DNA of 64,000 nt from Apoda limacodes (GCA_946406115.1 OX291550.1:24714722-24778721), one strand, 5' to 3'. Counted from the first letter of the stretch, positions 1 through 11,134 are shown. The notes: generated by a model from the sequence alone, not told the origin. Made by a program: numbers and translations.

Positions 1-2325
1 TATTTGTTTTTTTATTGTTATTCGACTTCCTGAGAGCAGCGTCTGTCGCTCGTTTTTTGCCCGAGGTCGTTAGGTGGAGATGATTGAATGTGATGGAGAA
101 CAGATTGTTGGTTTGAAGTGTTCATCTTCTTACACTTCTATTTGGTCACGTATTGAGTTTGAATTTGGTTGTTGACTTAATGTTTTAATGATTTAAATTG
201 GTTTGTAATCTGTTAGAAGTTTTTGTGGCCGCCATTGTAGCCGTCGTGTCACGGATCTCGCGCAGTGGTATACTTTTAATCGTGGAAAGTATTTAGGTTA
301 TTTTGTAAGTGTAAATTAATTTCTAATAACGTGGCTGCCGGCGGCGGCGCCGGCGGCCGGCACGTTAGCCCTGTTCAACGTCTTAATTGCAAATGGTTGG
401 TATGACAGGAAAATTGTGCGGGTGACGTGCAAATCGTTGTAGCAACACCCGCGCGGCACGCAATGGCTTAGGGAAAAGTTACTGGCAACAGGGATGCGAT
501 ACTTTTTAAAGTAGGTAACACCTGACATCTAAGGATATTGTTTCTACTAGCGTTTTAATGTATATACCTACCTGTACGTATACTAGCCAATATTCTATTA
601 AATTTTATTCTTACTTTCGCATGAGTAAAACCTTTATCGATCTGAGAAATATTCAAGCGATCAATTTTAATAAATGTTTAAGCTCCTGCCATTGTTCCAC
701 GTACAGACGCCGTACAGACTGGCTTTTTAATTCGCACGATATGTACGGCTACGAGCGAGGTGTGTGTTTGAAAAATGACCCTACAGATATCCGACATTGT
801 TATTGGCCGTTATAAATTACTTAAGTTTATAGAGCTGTTAAATACCCTTGGGTATTGTTGAGTTTTATTGTTGTAATTCGATTAAGTGGTTATTATAACA
901 GTTATTATCATTTGTGTTCGAAATGTTAGACTAACTACCGTATTAAACATGGCCGACTGGCATCTGACGTCTCACGACACTTATTAATTTAATTTTGAAA
1001 CTAGCTTCTACCCGTGGCTTCTTTTTACGTGGACTTAGAATTAAGGTGTACATTTTACTTTACAAACGCGCGTGTTTATAAGATTTTGCTAATTAAGTTT
1101 TGATTTTATAATTATGATGAAATTCAGCGAGTAGGTTAGGTATACTACACCATGATCTATCAAACAGCAAAAACAGTGTCCGAATTCGTCAATCTATTGT
1201 GTGGTATTCAAAGTTAACTGCAGTGACTAGGATAGTAGTAACTAATAAAGCCCTAGTCCTAGTAAATACACAAATCTTCACAGGATAAAGAAAGACATTA
1301 TAAAAATAAATAGGTGTATATAGAAATAATGTTTCTTTGTTTGGCTGTGACGTTCGCAGCGAGCGTACTTCCAAAGCAAAGATGTAGGTAGTTGGGATTT
1401 TCCGGGATTGTAAGGATTGCTCGATATTAATCTTTTGACTGCATCTTTACTATGATAACATTTATTAGTAAATAATGGTGTGAATTATATCTCTTGTCTA
1501 CATTTTTAATAAATTCCAGGTGACCGGTCACCGTAGTCTATATTATTTACATTGTAAATCTTTAAGTAATTTAAAATCATAAAAGAAATGAATCTTTGTA
1601 AGTTAATATACTTACAATGTATTGTAAAAAAAGATTTGTAAAAGAGTAGATACCTATCATGTTTTTTGTTAGCTTTTCTAGATATAAATTATCTTTGCAA
1701 CCCTATTGTCCAGAAAAAAAAATGTTGATTTATGACGATTTGACGGAAGTTAAAAAACCCACTGGATTGAAATAATTTGACTTTAAAAAAACCTATGACT
1801 GCGAGACAAATAACTTTACCTTATCTGAAAATTACAATAATTTTGTCCCAGTATCAACCACGCATATACCACCACGCAGGTATTCTTCCGTTCAAAGCAG
1901 TATCAGAGATCATTTGCACGCCTCCCCGCGAGCATTGTCGAACGCCCCGCCATTTATTTCGACCTATGTAGGTGTGTTATGATAAGGTCCTGAAAAAAAA
2001 TCTCATTTAGTTTATTCGGTAGTTTATTTAGCCAATAATAGATTTTGATTAAAAATTGGCTTCTCATAGCAGAATATTGGACAATCAAGCATTTATCTAT
2101 ACCAATATTATACGAGCGAAACATTGGATGGATGGCTGGCATGTAACGCCTACTTTGTTAATTAGTTATTAACTAATATTTAATCTTTGTCTTTATAGCG
2201 TTTCGTATATAAACTTATTGTGGATAAACATAATAGTTTAATGTTGTTTACAATCGTTTTAACATACGATGTCTTATTCCAGTACCATAACCAGCCTAAA
2301 TGAAAATCCTTCAGAATCAAATAAA
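1..2325. other. AT-rich non-coding stretch, no gene recognised
   Basis: Mostly AT-rich sequence with short open frames (up to 85 codons) that show no recognisable domain. A short GC-rich patch lies at about 331-365 (repeated GGC/CCG triplets), in otherwise ordinary sequence; it could belong to a promoter or 5' exon but there is no supporting open frame. A small palindrome around GTGACCGGTCAC lies near 1519. I see no transposon ends here. Confidence 0.5.
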
Positions 2326-2327
2326 TA

Positions 2328-2522
2328 AAATAAATAGGTATTTTTGGACATTACACACAGCGCCGTATACAAAAACATATATATTACTTTTGTTTTGTAA
2401 ATACATACATAAATATACCCAGACTCAAGACAAACACAAATGTTTATTACCTAAATGTTTGTCCAGTGCGGGAATCGAACCCACACCCTCTGCACAGCAG
2501 CTGGTCACACTAGGCAGCGAGG
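2328..2522 (-). mobile_element. tRNA-derived SINE, copy A
   Basis: On the minus strand the right end reads as a tRNA-like head: an A-box-like CCTAGTG and a clean B box GGGTTCGATTCCCGC (complement near 2468-2482). It is followed by a body ending in TGTCCAAAAATA at the left. The same body and head recur near 27.1 kb and 35.9 kb, and the body alone near 45.8 kb. This copy lacks part of the middle present in the 27.1 kb copy. The B box identifies it as Pol III-type SINE sequence; the family name is not known to me. Confidence 0.8.
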
Positions 2523-2544
2523 GAGGAATCAAAGAAATTCTTAT

Positions 2545-3300
2545 GCATTTAAAATTATCCCGATAATCCAAGACGGGCATTAAAGAGGTGCCAGATAACA
2601 AGGTTAAACCTTTCTTTGGTATCAAGTGGTTATTATTTTTCATTGTTATGGCTATTGCGAGCTATTATTCCAGCATTACAGCGCTTAACAAACTCTTAGC
2701 GCCTTATTATTCTGATAAATTCTGTCGATTGTCTGTAAGCTTTTTTCGTTTTATTTTTCTTAAGACAATGAGTGTTCCAATTATCAAGCCTACGCGCTTT
2801 TGCTTAAGTAAAGGTTTTTTCATCAAACTTAATTGAATTATAAGATTTTTAAAGGTCAAATTATAAATATCTGAATTGTATTAATACAAATATGAAAATT
2901 TAAGATATTAGCCAGATAAGTGTTTACATCAGCTGAGAGCGTGTACACGTGTCCGATGACAGACTGCTGAATATACTAAGTGTTTTATGCCAATACGTGT
3001 TAAACAAAAGTATACATGGCCTCTAACTACTATAATTTTAAATAGAGACCGGATAATTAAATTAGTTCGGTAGCAAGTACCGCGCGAGCAACTTCTCCTG
3101 AGAATATTTTTTGCGTCTTTAAAAAAAACAGTATTTTAGCGATAAAAAACAAACCGCTGAACCGATTTTGCTCAAGCTCTTTTTAGATCTAAGTCATGAT
3201 GTAGGCATGATTGATTTTTTTTCACGAGTAGTTAAGAAGAAAATATAAGGAACGACTCTACTAGGACATTTTTTAACAAAAACTTTTTGACAATAACAAC
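2545..3300. other. AT-rich non-coding stretch
   Basis: No gene is seen. About 3140-3250 contains phrases (AAACCGCTGAACCGATTTTG) typical of the ends of lepidopteran dispersed repeats, so a repeat relic is likely, but its edges cannot be placed. A small palindrome GTGTACACGTGTCC lies near 2941. Confidence 0.35.
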
Positions 3301-3317
3301 AAACTGGTTTTAAAAAG

Positions 3318-3695
3318 GAAAATATCTGATCTGAATTACAGTTTAAAGTTGGTGTACCTACTTGTTTTTTTTTGTTAAAAAGTTTTTATTTTTTACTTTT
3401 GAGTGAAGAAAATTGCTTTTTTCGTACCCTAAAAACATCCACACTCTTAACAAAAATTTTATACAATCATCAACATAAACGTCGTTTCACCAGTTCACTT
3501 TTTACCAAAAGTTAAAGTTTAAAAATAAATTAAATTAATATGGGACCACCTCGAAAGTATACCTACCCTTTTAAATAAAAAAATAATTTTGAAAATCCGT
3601 CTATATATGACGGAGTTATGCCCGAACATAGATAAAAAAAATATAAACATCCGAATTAAGAACGTCCTTCTTTTTTAGAAGTGGGTTAAAAATGA
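3318..3695 (+). repeat. Long dispersed repeat, left copy of an inverted pair
   Basis: This stretch matches the reverse complement of about 5005-5405 over most of its length. Shared landmarks are CTGATCTGAATTA, a TTGTTTTTTTTTGTTAAAA tract, GTGAAGAAAATTGCTTTTTTCGTAC (with small differences), ATTAATATGG-ACCACCTCG-AAGTATACC, and TCTATATATGACGGAGTTAT. It ends in CATCCGAATTAAGAACGTCC followed by a TTTTTTAGAAGTGGGTTAAAA tail. The two copies are roughly 80% alike by eye. No open frame inside looks coding. Confidence 0.7.
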
Positions 3696-3699
3696 AATT

Positions 3700-4990
3700 A
3701 TTTGTGTTTAAGTTTATTTATTTTTATGGACTTTTCAAAAAAGGTTTTACTTGTTTACGGTTTTACCTAAAAAAAAAACGGAGTTCTTATAGAAATTTTC
3801 AGCTCCTAATTTGCCCCCTAGTTGATAATTTATCAAAAACCGTGACGGAAAATCGATGGATATTCATACGAATTTCTTACCCTCATTTCACACCTTTAGG
3901 GGATGAATTTTGCGAAATCCTTTCTTAGTGGTGCCCTACGTCAAGCAAGGTATCCACATGCCATATTTCAAGTTTCTAGACCCAGTGGTTTGGGCTGTGA
4001 GTTATCAACCTTATTGAATCAGTCAGTCAGTTTCTTCTTTTATTTACACAGATTTTCTCGTTTCTCCTTATACTTCCAATTATTAAGTGTTAACAAGAAT
4101 TACATTATTTTATTCTATTTTGTTTTGTTTTGCTAAGAATTTTGACGCTAAAATTAAATCACTAGCCATCGTTTAAATAAATTAGAAAATAACAGTTATA
4201 TTAATAAGAACTAACCATAGTCGTGGTAAAAAATAATCTCTGACTGATTACACAATAGTTCCACAGACTATTATAGCATTATAAACGGTAATCTCTATGT
4301 TATCCGACAACCAGTTTTTTTTTTTGTTATTGTATTTTTTGCGTTTCATCGCATCGTAAACCATTTTGTAAGTAGAGGTATTGTTAGTTATTTTATCGTT
4401 AATTTTAATCAGTTAATATTTAAAAGTGATTATTTTTCTACGATGATAGATGGCGACAGTGTTGAAAAAGTTTTTGTTGCGTCTATTAAATTTCAATTAT
4501 TATATAAATTAAGTAATGTATATTTTGTACTTCAACGTAATACTTAACTTTGAAGTGTTTAGAAATTTCTTTTATATTCAAATCTTTGATCTGAAACAAA
4601 AACATACATTGACTTTGGAATTGATAATAAAAACATAATTAATCAAGTGGTTACCACCTTCCAAATCCATAGCTATCTTTTTAGGAATGCATACGCCCAA
4701 ATAAAAAAAAATAGTACGCATGTAAATTTCTGTGACCCAAACACTGACGTGTAACGGAAATAAATAAATTAATTTATAACATGGGGATCACTTTTAAGAA
4801 GCCAATTAGGTAATAAAAAAGTCATTGCAAATCGTGCGACATATAAAATTAAAGCGCTTGTAAATATAGCTTTAAATTTATATCAGAAAATTGATGATAA
4901 GTGACTATTCCTTGTCTCAGAAACTACTAACCCTGAAATTTTGAAAGAAATACAGAAAAAAGACCTTTACCTATAGACCTAAAAAAGGTC
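3700..4990. other. Spacer between the inverted repeats; probable old repeat at 3780-4080
   Basis: About 3890-4060 (a TTTCTTAGTGGTGCCCTACGTCAAGCAAGG-type phrase, broken here as it exceeds a short motif, then CCACATGCCATATTTCAAG and CAGTCAGTCAGTTTCTTC) resembles a dispersed lepidopteran repeat I have seen elsewhere. I cannot confirm the family. The remainder to 4990 is AT-rich with no gene or transposon end recognised. Confidence 0.35.
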
Positions 4991-5004
4991 CAAGGTCTTT
5001 AATA

Positions 5005-5405
5005 GCATGGTAAATCTCTCAATTCGGATGTTAATATTTTTTTTTTGTGTATGTTCGGGTATAACTCCGTCATATATAGACGGATTCGCAAAATTCTTTT
5101 ATTATTAAAAAGGGTATACTTCCGAGGTGGAACCATATTAATTTAGTGAACTTTAAACTTAAACTTTTGGTCAAAAAGAAATTGGTGTTAATTTGGAAAT
5201 AGTGAAACGCCTTTTATGTTCATTATTGTATAAAATTTCGTTATTAGTATGGAAGTTTTTAGTGTACGAAAAAAGCAATTCGTCACTCAAAAGAAAAATA
5301 AAAACTTTTAACAAAAAAAAAACAAGTGGCTTTAAAAAGATGCACTAAAAAGGTAAAAATAATTGCTTATTGCCAAAAATCTGATCTGAATTATAGTTTG
5401 AAGTT
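5005..5405 (-). repeat. Long dispersed repeat, right copy of an inverted pair
   Basis: Reverse-complement partner of 3318-3695, separated from it by about 1.3 kb. It shares the TATATATGACGGAGTTAT, GGTGGAACCATAT and GTACGAAAAAAGCAATT landmarks in opposite orientation. The copy carries about 60 bp near its right end (AAAAATAATTGCTTATTGCC region) that the left copy lacks. The pair may be two independent insertions of one family or the arms of one larger element. Confidence 0.7.
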
Positions 5406-5512
5406 GGTGTCTATGTACCTTATAGTTTATAACACACTTTACTTCATGAAACCAACTTCAAACTGTGATTCAGATCAGTTTTTTGGCAATAAGTAATTAT
5501 TTTTGCGTACAA
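5356..5512. repeat. Long imperfect hairpin
   Basis: The left arm at about 5356-5416 runs AAAATAATTGCTTATTGCC to GTTTGAAGTTGGTG. The right arm at about 5450-5506 runs ACCAACTTCAAACTGTG to GGCAATAAGTAATTATTTTT. The arms are about 55 bp and largely complementary, with a loop of about 35 bp. The left arm is also the terminal part of the repeat at 5005-5405, so this looks like two head-to-head repeat ends. Confidence 0.75.
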
Positions 5513-5568
5513 AATTTGGCATACATATTTAGCATACAAAATCTGATTGCCTTATACCTATTTCTTTT

Positions 5569-5630
5569 TAGGGTTCCGTACCTCAAAAGGAACCCTTATA
5601 GAATCACTATGTTGTCCGTCTGTCTGTCTA

Positions 5631-5664
<34 letters not shown>

Positions 5665-6175
5665 AAGGCCCTTTTGTCAGGAACGCGTGAAGCTATCAAG
5701 TTGAAACTAATATAAAATACTAAGGTCTACGGTTCCTTGAACCTGAAAAAATCAAGCTTCCAAGTGAACGCAATAAAAAATAAGGCCATTTTTATCGCAT
5801 ATTTCGACATTCACAAACTCCAAAAAGATAGAATTGCATTATGTACATAAAAATTGTTTAAATTAAACGACAAAAAAAAATTCGGAGTTTACTCCTTAAG
5901 AATCGATATAAGGCCCGTGGTATAGTGTTACTCTTTCATGAAAGGGACACCAGCATTAATGTCCATGCTATCAGAGCAACTTCGGATGACAGCTGTCAAA
6001 CTAGAAAAGGCTATATCTTGTAAAATATTGATCGTAGTCTAGTAGTTTCTTGACAGCCGTTAATCTGGAAAGGGCTTTATCTCTTATTATTTTATATCTC
6101 TTATGTTTACATGAAAAACGGTCAAGTGCGAGTGCGAGGGTCTGCGCAACCGTAGGTTCCGTACACGGAAAAAAA
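5569..6175 (-). repeat. GGGTTCCG-type dispersed repeat with TCTG microsatellite
   Basis: It opens with TTTTTAGGGTTCCGTACC, has a run of TCTG units at about 5611-5663, and closes near 6120-6165 with a CGGTCAAGTGCGAG...GTTCCGTAC end. Both ends are shared, in one or other orientation, with copies near 11.7, 12.8, 20.1, 41.7, 43.5, 52.6, 55.5 and 56.8 kb. The family is non-coding; the short frame crossing the TCTG run is a by-product of the microsatellite. Confidence 0.7.
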
Positions 6176-6310
6176 ACTTGAAAATTTCTTTACACTAAGA
6201 GATTATAATTTCTTGGGATATTTCTTACTGTGAAAATAAAATTCATTTGAACTAAATTTGCAATTTTCAGTATAAAAATATGACATCTTGAATGATAATT
6301 AAATATACTT

Positions 6311-6895
6311 TTATACCTTAAAATATTTTGCAATTAATCGAAAAGAACAAGCGATTTCAATAAATTGAAGCAAAAATTTGTTTTTTTTTTTCAAGCAAAG
6401 ACTTTTCTTTTTCAAGCAATGATTTTTAATATATTTTACGAAAAAACCACTCTCTTGTTTGAAAATTATAGAGTTTTGAAGTAAAATCTTCTTTTTTGCG
6501 TTAAAATATTTGCGATTCATAGAAAACGATTTTGACAAATTGAACTAAAACTTTTGTCTCAATTGCCTTTTTTCTTCAAACAACGACTCTACTTTTTCAA
6601 GCAATGATTTTTTATATTTTAAATCGAAAAAAACATTCTCTTGTTTGAGAATGATACAATTTTTGAAATAAAATCTTTTTTTTTTCCATTGAAATATTAA
6701 GGAATTAATTGCGAAAGACAAGCGATTTCAATAAATTAAAGTAAAACTTTTGTCTCAAATGGTTTTTTTTCTTCAAAAACAGACTCTTCTTTTCCAAGCA
6801 ATGAGTTTTAATGTTTTAATACAAAAAAAACCATTCTCTTGTTTGAAAATTATAAAGTTTTGATGTAAAATTTTTTTTATTGCGTTAAAATATAG
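6311..6895. repeat. Tandem array, three degenerate units of about 175-195 bp
   Basis: Landmarks recur in order in each unit: GCGATTTCAATAAATT-like at 6351, 6527 and 6722; TTTTTCAAGCAATGA-like; CTCTTGTTTGAAAATTAT-like; GTAAAATCTT; and TTGCGTTAAAATAT. Units have diverged and contain varying poly-T tracts. This is a local tandem repeat, not coding; the minus-strand frame of 75 codons is an artefact of the repeat. Confidence 0.8.
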
Positions 6896-7375
6896 CGGAT
6901 TATATCATGCCGCTACAAGCATTTGACGTCACGCGTCCTACATCGCGCTATCGAAGTTTCAGTTGCAGTTCAGTATATTGAGAAACCGAAGCACAAGTTA
7001 AGTAGACCACGGCGATCCCATGGCATAACACCTTTCCTGGCAGGAGATCTCATCTTTGCCGCTCCACATCCCCGAGCTGAACTTTAGACGCACCTTCCGC
7101 AGCAGGCCTACTCCTTTCTACCAGGTACATGGGACCACTTTTCAACCGTACGCTTCGCATCTCAGAGCTTGCATCAGGATAGGCACTTCAGCGCTTCATA
7201 GTTCCTGGAGCTCTTCTCCGGCGCCGCAACTGTACAGCATATCACCACAACCTGTTGAGGATTCTCTCACTCCAGCGTGGCACCTCCTCTGTACAGCATC
7301 ACACCACCCTGTGGAGTACTTACACTCTAGCGTGTTATATAGAAATATTTTCTTGATATAAAAGACTTGAACTGA
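6896..7375 (+). repeat. Possible LTR-type dispersed repeat, less AT-rich
   Basis: About 6910-7030 is matched near 18690-18815: CCGCT, GACRTCACGCGT, CATCGCGCTATCGAAGTTTC, CAGYATAT, GAAGC, CAAG, AGTCCACRGYGRTCCC and GGCATAA occur in the same order. This pattern resembles the promoter end of a retrotransposon LTR, but no second LTR or internal region is seen here. Inside, about 7225-7340 holds an imperfect ~60-bp direct repeat (GTACAGCATATCACCAC and GTACAGCATCACACCAC). The 101-codon frame across it has no recognisable domain. Confidence 0.45.
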
Positions 7376-7379
7376 AGCC

Positions 7380-8930
7380 AATTTATTTTAATTAAGTATT
7401 TTGTGTTTGGTTCAAAAAAGTTCTTGACTTGTGCTAAAATAATATTATTTTACTCTAAGAAATCAAAGGTCTTGTGTGAAATAGTGTGAAATTTTTGGTT
7501 CAAACAAATAAACTATTTTTACTTAGATTAGTAGTTTTGTACTAAAACTATTTTTGCATTGAATAATTATATTCTTGAATATAAATTAGAATATTCTCTT
7601 CCAACAAAACAATAATTAGTTTATAATTATTAGAATATTTTTTTCAAGAATACAATTATCTACGCGCAAGCAAATATTTTTGACCGCATATATGAAACGT
7701 TGTTTTCTTGACATGATGAAATTTGCTTTGACTGAAGAAATCCTTTTTTACCGTGATACTGTCATTTAAGTAAGTTACGATCACAAACAAAACAAAAAGT
7801 TCACCCATCCAACAATTAACCGCTTTTAAATCCTAAAGTTGCAATTACATTTGGTGACGAGTAATCTCAATAAAATACTATTTGATTTAGTCACATAAAA
7901 AATAATTAAAAGATTAACTCTTTTCAATAATTATTATATTATAACTCTTTGAAATTATAAACATAACGTACATACTTTTTTATCTTTCAATTATTTTCCT
8001 TACTTAAGACTGATTTATATATAGCATGGTAAATCTTTTACAATACAAGCTATTCAGTAACGGAATTTACTTCTCTTTCCTATCAGAAAAGCACAGCCCT
8101 CTATGTTCTAAAATATTGACCATCTTTTAAATCTACAATCACTAAGTTAATATTGTAGCGACAAAGAAATTATTTATTTATTTTTACAAATTATAAACAT
8201 GGTATTTCTTCCCGAGTACTTAAATCAAGGTACAAAAGACTAATAGCGATCATTAATTAACTTAATAGAGGCGCTGGATGCACTTCATATTTGGGATTCC
8301 GCACAGCTCTGCTCTTATTTATCCCAATGAATTCCACTCTCAAATTAAACCGATAATGCTTTATTCCAGGCTAAAAGTTAAAAGCAGCACTAGTAATACA
8401 AGAAGTATATATAATAGAATATACCGGGACAATAAGTTTTGGCATGGATGAAGGATGCGGAAGATTCGATTGTAGATTGTCCTGCAAGGAAAGAAAGAAA
8501 TATACTTCATAAACTAAACTATACCGAACAAATTCTATTTGGTCTTACGAACTAAGGGATACTTACCACCAGAACCACACAATATATATACTAATTCATT
8601 ATTTAGATTCCCATGCGAGGCGTAGTTTGCAAGAATCTGAAAAATGACTAACTTTAACATAAAGCAGAAATAAAAACTCAAAAAAAAATTAATGTTGACC
8701 CCCTTTGGTTTGCGAATTGTCAAGTTTTTTATAATATGCCATGAGGCTATAGCTATATGGTAATTTGAGAGAATTTAAACCTTGAAAAAGATACAGACCT
8801 GTAACAGACAGATAAACGGATGTTAAGGCAAAGTATTAGTCAGGTGCCACCCTTGGCGTACGCAGTCCTATGATCAGTTCTTAATTTATAAGCGGACAAG
8901 CTGTATTTACAGACAGACAGCGAAAACTTG
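7380..8930. other. AT-rich non-coding stretch
   Basis: No gene, transposon end or tandem array is recognised. Short frames (up to 62 codons) lack recognisable features. Confidence 0.45.
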
Positions 8931-8934
8931 CATT

Positions 8935-9305
8935 TTATAATCCATATTAATATTATAAATGCGAAAGTATCTGTCTATCTGTTTGTCTGTCTGTTACCTC
9001 TTCACGCTTAAACGGCTAAACTGATTTAGATGAAATTTGGTATGTAGATAGTTAAATTTCCGAGGAAGGACATAGGATAGTTTTAATCCAGTAAAAATAC
9101 AAAAGTTCCCGCGGGAATTACTATAACGTTTGTTACTCAATCCTTCTGCAACGGATCATCCAATTGAGCTGAAATCTTGCTCAGAGATAAATGAAGGTAT
9201 GGAAAAGGACAAAGGCTATTCCCGAAAATTCAAAAGTTCCCGCAGAATAATTATAACCGAATTCAAATTTAGGGCGGGCGGAGCCACCAGCCAAAGCTAG
9301 TGTAT
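8935..9305 (-). repeat. CTAGCTTTTGCC-type dispersed repeat, minus copy
   Basis: On the minus strand it opens with CTAGCTTTGGCTGGTGGC, a CCGCCCGCCCTAAATTTG box, and ends with a GACAGACAAACAGATAGACA-like tract and CTTTCGCATTTATAATATTA. The head and tail occur in several other copies (9.3, 18.9, 46.7, 51.7, 55.8 and 57.9 kb). The repeat is non-coding, and probably moved by machinery encoded elsewhere. Confidence 0.75.
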
Positions 9306-9330
9306 AATAAAACAGAAGTTTTATTTTTTA

Positions 9331-9802
9331 AATACTAGCTTTTGCCAGCGGCTTCGCCCGCCCTAAATTTGGTTTTCGGCGAGGGATTCTTCCAGCAACT
9401 CCTTGATTATACTAAAGAAATTTGCTACAGCAAGCTATATCTAACCAAACATCCAAACTTTGGCATCTATAATATTAATTGGATAGCTGGTAATTAATGA
9501 ATTTTGCCAGCGGCTCCACCTGTCCTGAATTTGGTAGTCGGCGTGAAACTTCTTAATTAACTACTTAATTATACTATTGAAGTTTGTTATAGCAAACTTT
9601 AGTTCGTTTAAGCTCGGTTATGGTTATTCCTGCGAAAACTTTTGAATTTTTCGGTATAAAACCTAACCTATATCCTTCCACGGGACTCAACCATCTCCAT
9701 ACGAAATTTCATTTAAATCGGTTTAGCGGTGTAAGCGCGAAAAGGTAACAGACAGACAGACAGAGTTACTTTCGCATTTTAATAATATAATTATTAGTAT
9801 GG
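9331..9802 (+). repeat. CTAGCTTTTGCC-type dispersed repeat, composite plus copy
   Basis: A first head at 9333 (CTAGCTTTTGCCAGCGGCTT) runs about 150 bp and is broken off. A second head at about 9507 (TTTTGCCAGCGGCTCCACC) then continues through a body to GTAACAGACAGACAGACAG, CTTTCGCATTTTAATAATAT and TTAGTATGG. With the minus copy at 8935-9305 it forms a head-to-head inverted pair around a ~25-bp spacer. Confidence 0.75.
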
Positions 9803-10309
9803 ATAACTATAATTTGACTGGAAGAAAAAAAACGTTACCAAACCAAACAGAGTACATACATACTCATCATATATCATCCTAAATCACAGGTTGCAACATC
9901 CGTGATAAAAGAATCACTTGCCAAATGAACGCTAATTTCGTGTTTTTCTCATCATTCGCAAACGTATCATAATACTGATAAATGTGGTTAAATTAGAGTC
10001 TGTGCGTTCATTACCTTCATATGGTCATTAGGGTAGGAGTGGTTCAGCTTATGGGTGCTAAGTGGCATACAACAATAAGTCAGAGTCGGAGCAAGAGCGA
10101 GGCGAGCGCGATGCTATCACGCGGGGTCACACAATAACACTCCGCGGCGGCAAATGAAACGCTTTTATGTAATTGGCCAATGTTGCCGGCGCACAGTGGT
10201 CTGAAATATAAATTAAGGATTGTGATTTGTGTAAGTTTAAAGTTGTAAAAATCTAGATCGATTGTTGAACTCAGACGTTATTTCTCATTTCTGTAAGAAA
10301 CTTTGTCAA
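9803..10309. other. Non-coding stretch with a CpG-richer patch
   Basis: About 10075-10200 is richer in CG dinucleotides (GGCGAGCGCG, TATCACGCGGGG, CTCCGCGGCGG, TTGCCGGCGCAC) than its surroundings. It could be promoter-like host sequence, but no open reading frame or splice-linked exon can be argued from it. Confidence 0.35.
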
Positions 10310-10311
10310 TA

Positions 10312-11009
10312 CAGTCAAAGCTCCTTATTTGCGGTTCCCAATTTCGCGTTTTCATAATTGAAAAAAATGCAACCCAGTTCCTTTATTTGCGGCTAAAAAT
10401 TTCATTACTAGCGGCTGCAATTCGTAAACAAAAAAGGATTCGGTGTCATTTATTAACGTATCGGCATCTTTTGAGTATGTACTGTTGGTACGTACCGAGG
10501 GGGCTTTTATAAAAGATAGAATCAAGTGACATTCAGGAGTGGCTTGATTCGCAGAATGACTTGGCCACTGAAGAAGAGCCTTCAACGAACATTGAAAAGG
10601 TAACCTTTAACTTGAAAAATCTGAGTGAAGGTTTACGTATGGCAAATGAACTTTGTGTCTTCTTCATAAATATTGTTATCATACCATCTATTAAGAGAAG
10701 CCTTATTTTTAAACAGCAAATTATTAATGCTACAGCCCAATATCAATCTGAATTTAAAGACCTTTTAAAAGCGGCAAAACAAGAAAAGTTACAAAATTTA
10801 TTAAACCAAAATCTAATCTAAAGAGATTAATTTTAATATCAAATTTCTCAATAAATTGATTATTTTTTGATACATATTGGTTTAATTTTGTAACCTTAGA
10901 ACGTATCCCCTTTGATTCCATACTAATTATCATTTCGTATCCGCGGTATCTGTATTCGCGGCATAATTATGGAACGTAGGTATTCCCCGCGAATAAGGAG
11001 CTTTTACTG
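10312..11009 (+). mobile_element. Tigger/pogo-like DNA transposon, deleted copy
   Basis: The left end CAGTCAAAGCTCCTTATTTG (10312) and the right end (reverse complement CAGTAAAAGCTCCTTATTCG, ending 11009) form imperfect terminal inverted repeats, 21 of 23 positions alike. The element is flanked on both sides by TA (10310-10311 and 11010-11011), the duplication expected for the Tc1/mariner superfamily; a CAGT start is usual for pogo/Tigger. Length is 698 bp, far shorter than an autonomous element. The interior keeps a terminal coding remnant (separate entry). Confidence 0.85.
10516..10821 (+). pseudogene. Remnant of the transposase C-terminal tail
   Basis: An open frame through 10561-10821 lies inside the Tigger-like element and ends shortly before its right end. 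The predicted tail has an acidic start (around EEEPSTN), then a helix-rich segment ending in a lysine/glutamine-rich stretch (KAAKQEKLQNLL), which fits the poorly conserved C-terminus of Tigger/jerky-type transposases. The DNA-binding and DDE catalytic domains are absent. The assignment rests on position within the element and general character, not on a catalytic motif. Confidence 0.5.
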
Positions 11010-11134
11010 TATCTGCAATAACCTATGAAATAATTCGTAGCCTAGAGGGAATTTCGTCTTGTATATATTTTTTATAATCTATTTATTTTTAATTATAATT
11101 AATAACAAGCTTATATTTATAGTTTAAACTAATT

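Noticed and set aside
2461..2485. Possible tRNA gene (GGGTTCGATTCCCGC on the minus strand; also near 27247 and 35977)
   Set aside because: The B box belongs to a repeated SINE body; no acceptor stem or full cloverleaf can be built.
5465..5704. 79-codon frame with Cys-Leu-Ser repeats
   Set aside because: It reads through the TCTG microsatellite inside a GGGTTCCG-type repeat.
6311..6538. 75-codon lysine/phenylalanine-rich minus-strand frame
   Set aside because: It lies in the 190-bp tandem array and is not preserved in the other units.
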